Part shown: positions 1 through 13,400 of the stretch, piece after piece | How positions within the stretch are numbered: the stretch's first letter is position 1 | How the letters are laid out: every line of letters starts with the position of its first letter | Assembly (NCBI RefSeq): GCF_037975245.1 | Contig: NC_092567.1 | Location: 14,028,876 to 14,092,875 of the forward strand | Reading direction: 5' to 3' | DNA: 64,000 nucleotides | Origin: Apostichopus japonicus | Lineage: Eukaryota > Echinodermata > Holothuroidea > Aspidochirotida > Stichopodidae | Translations under genes and position numbers: made by a program | The notes under the pieces: model-generated | Told to the model about the DNA's origin: nothing | The model's database searches: none | What the model saw: the letters and a program-made list of their open reading frames with translations, nothing else

Positions 1-475
1 CTCATAGACAGTGAATGATAACTACTGTAGACCACAAGTACACCAGTCTCATAGACAGTGAATGATAACTACTGTAGAGCACAAGTACACCAGTCTCATA
101 GACCGTGAATGATAACTACTGTAGAGCACAAGTACACCAGTCTCATAGACAGTGAATGATAACTACTGTAGAGCACAAGTACACCAGTCTCATAGACAGT
201 GAATGATAACTATTGTAGAGCACAAGAACACCAGTCTCATAGACAGTGAATGATAACTACTGTAGAGCACAAGTACACCAGTCTCATAGACAGTGAATGA
301 TAACTACTGTAGAGCACAAGTACACCAGTCTCATAGACAGTGAATGATAACTACTGTAGAGCACAAGTACACCAGTCTCATAGACAGTGAATGATAACTA
401 CTGTAGAGCACAAGAACACCAGTCTCATAGACAGTGAATGATAACTACTGTAGAGCACAAGTACACTAGTCTCTC
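1..475. repeat. 47-bp tandem repeat, about 10 copies
   Basis: Nearly identical 47-base units begin ctcatagacagtgaatgata and end acaccagt. They differ by single bases and run off the left edge, so the array is longer than seen. It lies downstream of the PDHX stop. Confidence 0.97.
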
Positions 476-500
476 TTACTAAAACATTCACTCATGTTAT

Positions 501-577
501 TGTGATGGATCTAGGATTTTAAGTATCCACTGTAATCACTGTGATGGATCTAGGATTTTAAGTATCCACTGTAATCA
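501..577. repeat. 39-bp direct duplication
   Basis: The sequence starting tgtgatggatctaggatttt occurs at 501 and again at 540, in tandem. The rest of 580-1230 holds a G-rich tract near 973-991 and nothing else recognised. Confidence 0.9.
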
Positions 578-702
578 AACTATTATATGCCGTTGACTTT
601 GAAATCCTTCTCCATGTACGTAAATGAAGTGAATGACCAAGTTTCAAGTGCTCTTTGCTTTTCCTTAGCCAATCTTTGTCAGGTCATAAAATATTGAAAG
701 AT

Positions 703-708
703 TTTATT
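703..708 (-). promoter_or_regulatory. Candidate PDHX polyadenylation signal
   Basis: An AATAAA hexamer on the minus strand lies about 520 bases past the PDHX stop codon. It is only a motif match; other signals may exist. Confidence 0.3.
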
Positions 709-1230
709 GAAATTTTTTCTTGTAAAAGCACCTATTGTCAAGGAAGTCAAGTCTGTTAGAGAAACAGCCTTGAAGTCTTCCAAACAAGGTGACAAAAGTC
801 ATAAATTTCAATACTTGAATTCAATCTCAAAGATTCCACAATAGATCTACATCACGGTGAAAAAGTCAGAATCATAGTGAACCCACAAAATAATTGACTT
901 ATAAAGAATTAAGGCAGTCGGTAAGGATTCATTGAAGTTGGCAGGAGAATTATGAAATCGGAGGTTGAGGGGTGGGAGGGGGGGGGGGGGAGGTTGGGGT
1001 GTCTATACACAGGAGAATACTTTTAACAAACATTTTTCTTAAAGCATTCTTTCAGTCACAAGGACGAGTCTTAGTCAACAGATTCTTCTATAGCTAGAGA
1101 ACATTTCCCACTGTATTTTCTGATAGTATAAAATGTAGAGGTCCTGGTTGTAAACAAGTCTAATTTTACTCTGAATATTGTGAGTAAGAAAGGCTTTCCA
1201 GGAGTCTGCTTTTAATATTAAATAACACCG

Positions 1231-1471
1231 TTACAGTAGGCCTAGCCTCATTGGATTTTCCATGTTCTTCTTAAAGGCATCTAGAAATCGACTAGCAAGA
1301 ACAGAATCGACCACCCTGGCATCACTGGAGAGCTGGACGGTCATGTAAAACGATGGCTTGCTGTTACTATCAAGACAAAGTTGTGTTCCACCTATGGCCA
1401 TGATGCAGGACTGTGGAGGGTTTATAACTGCCGTAAACTCAGAGATTCCAAACATACCCAGATTGGAAATG
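1231..1471 (-). CDS. PDHX: PDHX terminal coding exon 11
   Basis: The exon encodes [20 protein letters not shown] and ends [10 protein letters not shown]-stop. The pseudo-active-site motif DARVVDSV has Ala where acyltransferases carry the catalytic His. The acceptor is cttgccag, and the stop is TAA at 1233-1231. Confidence 0.95.
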
Positions 1472-4400
1472 CTGGCAAGGAGGAGAAACAAATACAACAT
1501 GATCAAGTGGAGAAGTTTAAATGTTACTGATCTTTAGTGATAATATATTATTAAAAGCATTGCACATTCAGATGTGAATTAGTGATGATTCCATCACTGA
1601 TGAATTATTATGAATGTTTGATTATTCTTGGCCTGGCTTCTTCAGACTTCTACAGATGTGGAAACTCACCTTGCTACTACCATAACTCCTCCCCACCCCC
1701 ACACCCACCCCACCCCCACTTTACCTTCTAGTACCAAAGGAACTGTCAAGACGGTTTGCATCTATATCATGCAGCATTTAGCAAAATATTAGACATATCA
1801 AATTTCTCTAGTTCATAGAAGAAAATATGACAGCAATCAAAGAAGATAGGAATGAAAGAAACATTTTAGCATGGTTGTGACATGCTCATTTATGAAGTAT
1901 AATATGACCTTGTAACAAGGCTTAAATTGTTTGAAGGCAACTGCTTATGAAATAAAAAGTGAAGGCATTGAAGTTCCAGATACAGCAGGTCCACATCAAT
2001 GAACTATGCTGGTATCACCATATTATGTAACAAAAGATATAGGTGTTCCATCCTGCTGTAGCTGTAACACTTAACAACAAACATATGTGCACCATCCCAA
2101 TATTAGTGTAATACATAGCAAAACACCTTTGTGCCAACCTGGAATACTGCAAGACATAAACCTATGTGGTGTGCCATCCTTATATTAGTGTAATACATAG
2201 CAAAACACCTTTTATGTGCAATCTTAATACTAATGTAACTCATAGCAAAAAACCTATGTGGGCCATCCTGTTAATACTGCAAGACATATTAAACAATAAA
2301 CATATTTGTGCCAACTTGGTCTACTGCAAGGCATAACAATAACCTATGTGGTGTGCCATCCTAATATTAATGTAACACACAGCAAGAAAAACCCATATGT
2401 GTGCCATGCTGGTATTACTGTAAGACATATTAAACAATAAACATACGTGTGCCAACCTGGTCTACTGCAAGGCATAACAATAACCTATGTGGTGTGCCAT
2501 CCTAATATTAATGTAACACACAGCAAGAAAAACCCATATGTGTGCCATGCTGGTATTACTGTAAGACATAACATTAAACCTAGGTGCCCTATCCTAAAAT
2601 TACTGTAGGACATAAGGCCAATCCTAATTGTGCAATGCTGGCATTAACTGCAACACATGACATCATACCTAAATGAACCACCCTGGTACTCCTGTGGGCT
2701 CAGCTTTCCAGACCGGGCTTTAACGGCAAGTTCCTTTAAAGGAAAGAGAACAAAAAAAGGGCTTCATAAGTCCTTGCCACTTTTCAAAAGCAAAGGTTCT
2801 TGTAATAATATAGCAGTTTACAAGGTTTTCAGACTTTGACCTATATTGACCTTGACCTCCATAGAAAACCATAGGCTTCTTATACACAATAAGGTGAATC
2901 CAAACAGGGAGTTTTTCCATAACAACTCCTTGATCCAAATACCAATATGAAGCTCATCCAAGCTTTAATTTTTGAGTTGCCATGTTTACAAAGTTCATAG
3001 ACTTTGACCTCTGTTGACCTTTGATCAAACAGAAAAGATAGACAAATCTTGTTAGATGGATCCACATACTAACATTGAGGCTCATCCAATATGTATATTA
3101 TATTATAATATTATTATATATATATATATAGTATAATATATATTCTGGATGGTATGTGTACATTAAATGTTCAGGTTAGAAGTTTGCTTGTAACTATCTG
3201 CCAGTGATAATTTCTACTTTCATAATCACAATTTTTTTAATCATAGTTTATCATTTGATTTTTCCCTACCTACAGTACCACTCCAGACAAACCAATTTAT
3301 CAACAAGAGTCATTATAACTAAGAACTATGTGTCCTATAGGGGAATTTTAAATGCACGGTATTATGGCAGGCTGAATGAATACATGCTTTTGGAGCAAAC
3401 AACTATTATTGAGATGTTGAGTTCCTGGAAGGCAAGTAGCCAGAGTAATAATACTTGGTGTGTACAGATAAAAGGAAGATAACTGGAAACATAACTGTTA
3501 CCTTCACTTGCAAAAAGGAATGATTTTATGGTACAGCTACAAAGGAGACTTTAAAATTTCAAATTTAAGTTGTGGGACACTACTATTTCTGCATTGGATT
3601 AAATGGCAGCCTATTTAATGACAATTAAGAATAGTCAAATGGTTGCCACCACAAGTATATCTCCACTCCATACACAGCTATGCGTACATGCCTTGTAAAA
3701 TTAACACAATAAAGTAGACAAACGTTAAACATTTCGGTCTTAATTCTGAGTATATCTGAAATGTACATTTGCTATATCGTTAGCCTTCGGAAATCTTTGT
3801 CAAAGCATTAGCTATTTGGTGCTATACATTTGAATGATAAACAAATGGTACAGTTTATGTTTAAAGTACAGTTTTTTCATGGTTAGAGTGTCTTTCAGCA
3901 CAGGTCCTACATTTTGAAAACTGTGTAAAATGCCTTTTTCTACAGGAAATTTCCCCACTACTGTTATCATGCAGCTTAGTATTTTATTGATATAAGGTTT
4001 ATGACTGAATCTTCTCAAGACCTAAGAGCATCGAATTGAAGTCTTGCAACAAGTTTATTCTTACCCTGACTTTATCTGAAATACTGCTGAGACCAAGGTG
4101 AGGAGCATCTCGGACTATCGGGGTGATGAGACCATTCTCTGTTGCTACAGCAACAGATATATCAACCTCTTTCAGGAGTTCAATCTTCTCATCTTTCCAT
4201 TTAGCATTGACTTCTGGCATTTGCTACAGAGTTAAAGAAAACATGTGATAATCGAACAGAGGTAATGGCAATAAGATACTACCATACCACTGTACACTGT
4301 AACAGGTAAGGGCAATAGGATACCATACCACTGTACACTGCAACAGGTCATGACAATAAGATACCATACCACTGTACACTGTAACAGGTAATGGCAATAG

Positions 4401-7400
4401 GATACCATACCACTGTACACTGTAACAGGTGAGAAGATACTATCATACCACTGTACATGTAACAGGTAAAGGCAATAGGATACCATACCACTGTACACTG
4501 CAACAGGTCATGACAATAAGAAACCATACCACTGTACACTGCAGGTCATGGCAATAAGATAACATACCACTGTATGCTGTAACAAGTCATGGCAATAAGA
4601 TATCATACTACTGTACACTGTAACAGGTAATGGCAATAAGATACCATACCACTGTTCACTGTAACAGGTGATGACAATAAGATACTACCATTCCACTGTA
4701 CACTGTAACAGGTAATGGCAATAAGATACCATACCACTGTACACTGTAACAGGTCATGGCAATAGGATAACATACCACTGTACACTGTAACAGGTCATGG
4801 CAATATGATACCATACACTGTACACTGTAACAGGTAATAAGATACTACCATACCACTGTACACTGTAACAGGTAATAAGATACTACCATATCACTGTACA
4901 CTGTAACAAGTAATGGCAATAAGATACCATACCATTGTACACTGTAACAGGTAATGACAATAGGATACCATACCACTGTACATTGTAACAGGTAAAAAGA
5001 TACTACCATACCACTGTACATTGTAACAGGTTATAAGCTACTACCATACCACTGTACACTGTAACAGGTAATAAGATATAAACTACCATACCACTGTACA
5101 TTGTAACAGGTAATAATATACTACCATACCACTGTACACTGTAACAGGTATACTAAATGGCAATAAGATACAATACCACTGTACGCTGTAACAGGTCATG
5201 ACAATAAGATAATACCATACCACTGTACACTGTAAGAGGTAATGATTATAAGATACGATACCACTGTACACTGTTATAGGCAGTGACGTAGCCAGGATTT
5301 TTTCAGTGCGGGGGGGGGGGGGGTGCTGGGGGGCTTGACCATTTCATGGGAGGGCGTTTTGTTACTATCTAAGCGGAGCGCCACCATGGCGCGCAGCGTA
5401 CCGAAATTTTTAGCTAAAAAGGCCACCTAGACCATCGGAAATTACCCTTCGCAAGCTTTGTAAGCAGGGGCGTCAATCCGATTTGAAATGTGGGGGGGGG
5501 GGACGTAATTGATTTGAGTATTCCGGCCGCAAGTACTATCTAAGCGGAGCGCCACCATCGGTTGGCGTACAGCGTACCAAGAAAATTTCAGATTTCAATA
5601 TCTGCCAGATCGCTGGAGATGGCACTTGCCAGGCTGGATAGCAGCCTTCTAGTTGCGTGATTTCGGGAGAAAATTACAAATCGTCACTCAGGAAATCTGC
5701 AATAAAGTTCATGCAGCCTTAATTTTTGGTGGATTATTTCTGTTATCAGTGATTCCAATTGACATCAACATTAGAACCCATTGCAAGTTGACAAATGATG
5801 CGGCGAACTGGAAACCCCAGCCCCATTTTGCCCTATTTTTCAGGATAGAATACCCCTCATTTGTTCAAACCCATGGCAACTAACAATCTGTGAATACATT
5901 TACTTTGAAATGGGCACATTATATTGCACCAAGTCGGTCAAGGAATGACCCCAGGGCCTCAGATATAGGCCTATAGGAACGATGCCCAAAAATGTCCCCG
6001 AACATACTATAGGCGAAGGAAGCTATCCGTCGCGACTGCATGTGAGTTTCTCGACTTGCCGTCCTGGGAGTTTACCACAAAATTGTGAGTTTGACAACGG
6101 CATTGACGTTTTTTGGCAAATCTGCAAATTGCGCGTGGAAAATAAGGAAAGATTGACTGGGCTTTCAGCCAAGTAACATATTGAATGACCGAACTATATG
6201 TCAAACTGATATGATCAAAGATTGCGTCTGAAACATTATTAGGGTGATAGACTGATTCTCAGCGATAGTATTGTCTCCTTTCTTGAAAATTTGGTTTTTT
6301 GGCGGTTTTAAGAGCATCAGGGTACGTCCCAGAAGTAAAAACCCGGCCTATGCGCTATGTCACGTCCGGTTTTCAACAACTATAGCCTACCGCTGGTCCG
6401 AGGTCGAAGGGTCATTCATGGGAGGTCATAATGGAGATACGAAACCATTCAGATCAATGATATATTTTTCGCACATGTTGTTTTCTTTCGACGCCTAAAA
6501 ATCCCAGTGGGGGGCGACGACAAGCTTTCATGGGGGGCTGTCGCCCCCCACGCCCCCTTGGCTACGCCACTGGTAACAGGTCATGACAATAAGATACCAT
6601 ACCACTGTACACTGTAACAGGTCATGACAATAAGATACTACCATACCACTGTACACTGTAACAGGTAATGGCAATAAGATACCATACCACTGTACACTGT
6701 AACAGGTCATGGCAATATGATACTACCATACCACTGTACACTGTAACAGGTAATGGCAATAAGATACTACCATACCACTGTACACTGTAACAGGTCATGA
6801 CAATAAGATACCATACCACTGTACACTGTAACAGGTCATGACAATAAGATACCATACCACTGTACACGTTAATAGGTCATGACAATAAGATACTACCATA
6901 CCACTGTACACTGTAACAGGTCATGACAATAAGATACCATACCACTGTACACTGTAATAGGTCATGACAATTAGATACTACCATACCACTGTACACTGTA
7001 ACAGGTCATGACAATAAGATACCATACCACTGTACACTGTAATAGGTCATGACAATAAGATACTACCATACCACTGTACACTGTAACAGGTAATGGCAAT
7101 AAGATACTACCATACCACTGTACACTGTAACAGGTCATGACAATAAGATACCATACCACTGTGCACTGTAACAGGTCATGACAATAAGATACTGCCATTC
7201 CACTGTACACTGTAACAGGTGAGAAGATACTACCATACCACTGTACATTGTAACAGGTAATAACATACTACAATACCACTGTATACTGTAACAAGTAATG
7301 GCAATAAGAAACCATACCACTGTACCCTGTAACAAGTCATGACAATAGGATAACATACCACTGTACGCTGTAACAGGTAAAATTCTTAACCAAGGAAGGC

Positions 7401-10400
7401 TGTCTGTTGCAACTTCTTAGCATGGCTATTTGGAGGAACATTTGTGACATTGATTTATAAGTCACGACTTCTTGATAAAACAAAGAAGAAAGCAGCAGCA
7501 GGAGGAGGAGGAGGAGGAGTAGGAGTAGGAGGAGGAGTCCATAAGCTCAAACTGACTCAACCTTCATCATCATCTAAGCTAAGATGATCTTCTTACCTTT
7601 AGAGTAACTGCAACTGCTTTGATAATGAAATCGTTCACTGAGACTTTAATATTTTCTTTCTTCAGCTGCTTTCGTAATTTGGAAACCTCATCAACCAAGC
7701 AATCGATGCTTGCATATGCATGAGGGATGGTAGACTGAAAGAAAAATAGGAAAAATATTGTCAAGGTTTAATGAGACAGATAAACATCCATGAGAGAAGT
7801 TATGAACGGGACAAATTTGAGCAGAATGCACATTTATTTACTCAAGTGAAAACATTTAGTGGGAAGAAAGTGGAATGAAGGATATCACAAAACACACTTT
7901 GTTTATTATTGTTGATATTATTGATAATGTTGATATTATTATTGATACTATCAGTATATTAATGGTGCTTGCAGCTTCATTTAATTTTCTTGTTGATGGG
8001 CTAGAAGCAAAATGGGTAAACAGTGTGATGATTGAGTCCAATATAAATGTATTATGTTCACAAATATCATCTTACATATTCCAGAAAACAAATTACAGAT
8101 GTTGAAACTATCAGGGATGAGCCTGGGGTAAGAAAAATTCACGGAACTTTGCTAAAAATTACGGTATAGGCTCCAGTTTGTGTATGCTACAGTGTGTTAG
8201 GAGAATACTTTTTGTCCCCGAGGTAGAAAAGAAATCACGGATGTTCCGCAAATTCGCCTGAACTATACATGACTCCAAACATTCACTACTTTTACAGATT
8301 TCATAAAGTGATTTGGAATTTGTAGGTTTAATATCTTCCTGTCTCTTGCCTTCTACTGTCTTGAAAAGTTTCTCCAAAAACTGCAAAACATCTCTTTATA
8401 AGTCTTATTATCTTATGCAGTTGGGATAGATTAAGATGTGCTAGATTTCTTTCTAAATCCAGCCAGAATTTTCTTTGTTCCCCTTGTGAGTCATCATACA
8501 TACTGTCTATTTATTAATTTCTTTAACATGTTGTTCAAAATGAGCATTAAGTAACAAAACTTGCAAGGTACTACCCCTGGATATAGACCCAGCATTTTAT
8601 ATGTGTTTCTTATATAATTTACAAGCAGCAGTTCTTTACAGTTGTGACCTTATGTACTACACTGGGCAGTAGAAACGACTTTGAAAACAATAATAATCCT
8701 TCCTTAAATGCAAAGTTCACTCACTCAAAGGAAGATCTCTTTGTTACACATTGAATTACATGCATGGAAAAGGAAGGCTATGTAGACTTTCTCACACCCC
8801 CCCACCTCCCCTGCCATCACTCTTTACCCTCTTTGAACTGTTGGATTATGTTGTTATTCCAGAATCCAGTAAATCATAAATTCTGGCTGGCTTTTTTGTT
8901 GTTGTCTGTATTTGGCAAATCCAGTATCAGGTCAGACTTGAAATGTCAAATCTGGTGCATCCCCTAATGGCTTCTGTTAAATATCTTTGTCTTAGATGAA
9001 GGTCACCATAAGAGAATCTGTCACAATTAAGATCACAGAGTTGTTGATATGAGGCTTTGTAAACTTACATGTCATGGAGGGAAAGGAAAACAATGAAGAC
9101 ATACTTACTTTAGATTCTGTGAGTCTCTTTGCTATTGTTCTCCTCATTCCACTCAAAGGTATATCTACAAATGTTTTCTGTAGCAGAAAGAAAAGGGTTT
9201 CAAACATAACCAAAACCAGCTCAAAGGTAACTTATAGGGTTAATGGTAGTTAAAGCTAGTTCACAATGACTATAAAGTAGCCCCTGTGGGGACCACTGAG
9301 CTGAAAGTTAGCTTAAAATATTACTCAACCAAGGATAACTGAGCTGCCATTTAATTTGCAATACTACACAGCTATGGTGGGGACAACTGACCTGAAAGTC
9401 AGTTTACAATGTTCAGTAGCCATTGTGGAGACTACTGAGCTGAAAGTTAGTTTAAAATGTTTGGTAGCCACTGTGGAGACAACTGAGTTGAAAGTTAGTT
9501 TAACATGTTAAGTGGCAACTGCCTGGACAAGCAGAATGGCTTAATACCTCACAATTCCTATCACCTTGCATTTCAAGCAAAACCTTTTATAACTTATATA
9601 ATTCTTCTTCAATAACTTTGGAAGACCATGTCAGAAGAAAACAAACAGATTGCATTGAATACATGATTAAATCTTTGGTCATCTGCACCATGAGTTCAAG
9701 AATATCTGCTGAAACTTGAAGCTACAAGGTATTCATCTCTCATACAAGAGTACCAAAGCTTTAACGTCAGCTGAAACTTGAAGCTACAAGGTATTCATCT
9801 CTCAGACAAGAGTACCAAAGCTTTAACAGCATCTAAAACTTGAAGCTACAAAGTATTTATCTCTCAGACAAGAGTATCAAAGCTTTTACATCAGCTTAAA
9901 CTTGAAGCTACAAGGTATTCATCTCTCAGACAAGAGTATCAAAGCTTTTACATCAGCTTAAACTTGAAGCTACAAAGTATTCATCTCTCATACAAGAGTA
10001 CCAAAGCTTTTACATCAGCTTAAACTTGAAGCTACAAGGTATTCATCTCTCATACAAGAGTACCAAAGCTTTTACATCAGCTTAAACTTGAAGCTACAAA
10101 GTATTCATCTCTCATACAAGAGTACCAAAGCTTTTACATCAGCTTAAACTTGAAGCTACAAGGTATTCATCTCTCAGATAAGAGTATCAAAGCTTTTACA
10201 TCAGCTTAAACTTGAAGCTACAAGGTATTCATCTCTCAGACAAGAGTATCAAGGCTTTTACATCAGCTTAAACTTGAAGCTACAAGGTATTCATCTCTCG
10301 GACAAGAGTATCAAAGCTTTTACATCAGCTTAAACTTGAAGATACAAGGTATTCATCTCTCAGAAAAGAGTACCAAAGCTATTACATCAGCTTTAGTTTT

Positions 10401-13400
10401 TGGAGTTGAATTTTGTATAGTCTACTAAATTAAAAGGTGAAGTCATGTATCAAAAGTCTTTCTTAGATATAAGGTTGCTATCATTATTCCAATGTTGCTA
10501 TTTCGAACAAAATTTAACTCAAAGAAATATTTAGTTTACACAGTCGATAAAGATGAAGATTATATGACAAAATTAAAACCTGCTGAAAAAGTGAAGCCTA
10601 CCTGAGGTTGGTATGCTGTTGGTGCTGTTACTGGAGTAACAGGTACTGGAGAAGGTGTCACAGATGACCTTGCTGGAGGTGCTTGGGCTGTGGCAGCTTT
10701 GCCACCAGAATCAAGAAACTTTAAAACATCACTGGAGAGAAAGGATTATAACATGTTTCAATTGAGTCCTACTCCATAAGTAACATCAATTGATGGGAAA
10801 CTAATTATCTTTTTAATCCAAATATGATTACAAACTCAGGTCTTTCTGGAAACACAACTTATGCAGAGAGGTTGCTGGGAAAGGATCCAATATAATATTG
10901 AAAAATGTTTCCAAAAGCAATTATGATACTGATGGCATTAACAAACAATGCATAATGAAGTACTGAAGATTACTAATAAAGCCATTAGGGTTTCCATGCT
11001 ATCTAATTCTGATAAGATTGCTCACATCCAACCAGTTTATTCCTTTGAAAAATGATAAACAGAAACTGTTAAATATCACACAGTGCAGTCCCTCTAGTAT
11101 TCTTGTCAAAACACATAAACAAAACACACAAAGCATATGCTACATGAAAACAAAAACTTGCTTTGGGATGTTTAATAATATCAAGCAGCACTGGCAACCT
11201 CCTAGAAGTGACCTTGTGAACAAAGTGGTGAAATTCTTGCTGAAGTTAATATTCTGGAGGTGTACCACAACTCTTTGCTACGATTTGTTACTGGTAATAT
11301 CAGAATCTGAGGTAAAGTCACTGATGAGAGGAGAATGCATGATGGGTGAACTGTGCTACCCCTTCCCTACATCTCTCTACTTGCTTCTAGCATGATGGAT
11401 CATGTTCTATGTAACTTTGAAATCCATCTAGCATGGAAATATTTCTAGTCATTGCCACTGTTCACTTTAGCATATTTTTCCAAATCCTACAATGTCCTCA
11501 ACAGAGACAGGCAGACATTGCATTTGTATACACACTCAATTACATATACACTTGTTTGCACCTGAAACAACCACCACAGAGCTTGTCGATCTAACAACTT
11601 GATTGTTGCATAACCATAGTTTGAATATTCATCACAAGAGTTTATTTGACAAATATACCTATTTGAGTTGAAAACTTCCTGAGGCATTACTAATGTTTTT
11701 TTTCAACAGCAATACTTTTATACTTGTTATTGTTTATTTATGCTACTTAGCAAGATCTACCCTAGAGTGATGTCATACTACTGTTGTTCATCTACATTCT
11801 CTCTTCTTATTTATGTCTACTCTATACTTCCAAGTATCCTTAGCGTTTACTCTAAACTTTCATGAATCCTTAGCGTTTACTCACCCTTTAAGTAAAATTC
11901 CTCCAGGTCCAGATGAGGGGATGTTGACTGCATCTAAATTGTGAGTATCCAGTAACTGCCTGACTGCTGGTGATATGTTTTTCCTACGAAAGAGAATTGT
12001 TACAAACAACATACTAGCTAGCCATTGTGATGATGTTGCATTTGTTACACTGCTATGACTGCTATATCACATGCCCATCTAAAATAACTCACATTGCTTT
12101 CTCATTGGCTGACTGTAACTATTTGAAGTAAATTTTCAACGAGAAACATGCCAAGCAATGTAATGGCGATATCGAGATGACAGTAGTGTTCAAACGATTA
12201 TGCATAACAGAAAATACCGATTACCGATTATTTTTTTCATAATTGTACCGATTCCGATTATTTGAAAATGAGAAAATATCCCGTTTTTACGAAATCGGCA
12301 ATAAAGTTTGTGACAGAAACAATTATTGTTGTGATTTTCCCGTTTCCTTTTGCTTCGTTGTAATACAAGGCTCTTAGGTATCCTTTTGTATGTACCAAAT
12401 TACCTCTTGAGTTTCTCGGAAAGAAAAAAAAAGGTTTTTTTTAAAATTTCCAAAATACGGAAATATGACATACTACCAAGTCAGCACTGTGCTAAGCGAA
12501 TGGCCTAACCACCTCTACGTGTATGTCACCTGTGAATGGCTTGAAATGGGCTAAGAATAGTTACTCAAAATATCCATCTCAAAAAGTATCTCAGACAAAC
12601 CATCCATCTTCAATCTTTACCAAAGTGTAAATTTTAATTACATATTGCCTTCATTCCGACATTATTTTGTACTTAGAAATGTTACGAACTTAAAGTTAAA
12701 GATACCTATTCGTTACCTATTTAACTCCATTCAGGTTCAATTAGAAAATGTAAGCTTAGGCCAATCAAACTGAAAAGCAAATTATACCATCGTAACTTGT
12801 TTAAAATTACTCTAAAATGTTACCAGATTGATGTAAAGAAATAATAACAACTAGAAACTACTTCAATATAAAATATAACATTCCCTCTATAAGACATAGC
12901 ACATACAGTACACATACAGACTTCCAGCAAATTGAAAGTTGTGAACTATTTTGTGAACATTTTTTTTTGGCAAACCGATGGTTAGGCTACATTTCCCATT
13001 GACTTAGTGTGGTTGTTAGGCTAACATGTGGTCGAAGATTGCAGTTTCCATGGATAGTTTTATTTTTTATTTGCGACACAACTAGAGCGAATAAACAGAT
13101 GGCAAGGTTAGATGCAGTTGACCTAGTGTGAAGTAAGGCTACCATGTTATCGGTGATTTTTGGGGATTTTAGGTTATTGTCGCTGGTACTGAAATTGCTT
13201 CGAGGAGGCCGTAATTTGCCACGGGAACTTCCCGGTGATTGTGCACGACCCTTCCGCACTGCTTCAAATTTGATGCGGGATTTGAGAACCGTTTGCGCGA
13301 TTCGCGCTGCAACTGCAATTCCTAGCTAAAGCAAACACATGTCACAATTAATTTTACACAGACACCTGATATAACGAGGGCGATTTTCTTATATTTCTTT

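Noticed and set aside
1-475. CRISPR array
   Set aside because: Head-to-tail repeats without unique spacers in a eukaryotic genome; likewise for the other arrays.
4232-7356. Several 60-88-residue minus-strand frames with repeated Tyr/Cys/Val text
   Set aside because: They are the 41-bp minisatellite read through three frames; no start context, domain or splice support.
11018-11395. 125-residue plus-strand frame
   Set aside because: Antisense in a PDHX intron, no recognised domain, no splice-site pattern.
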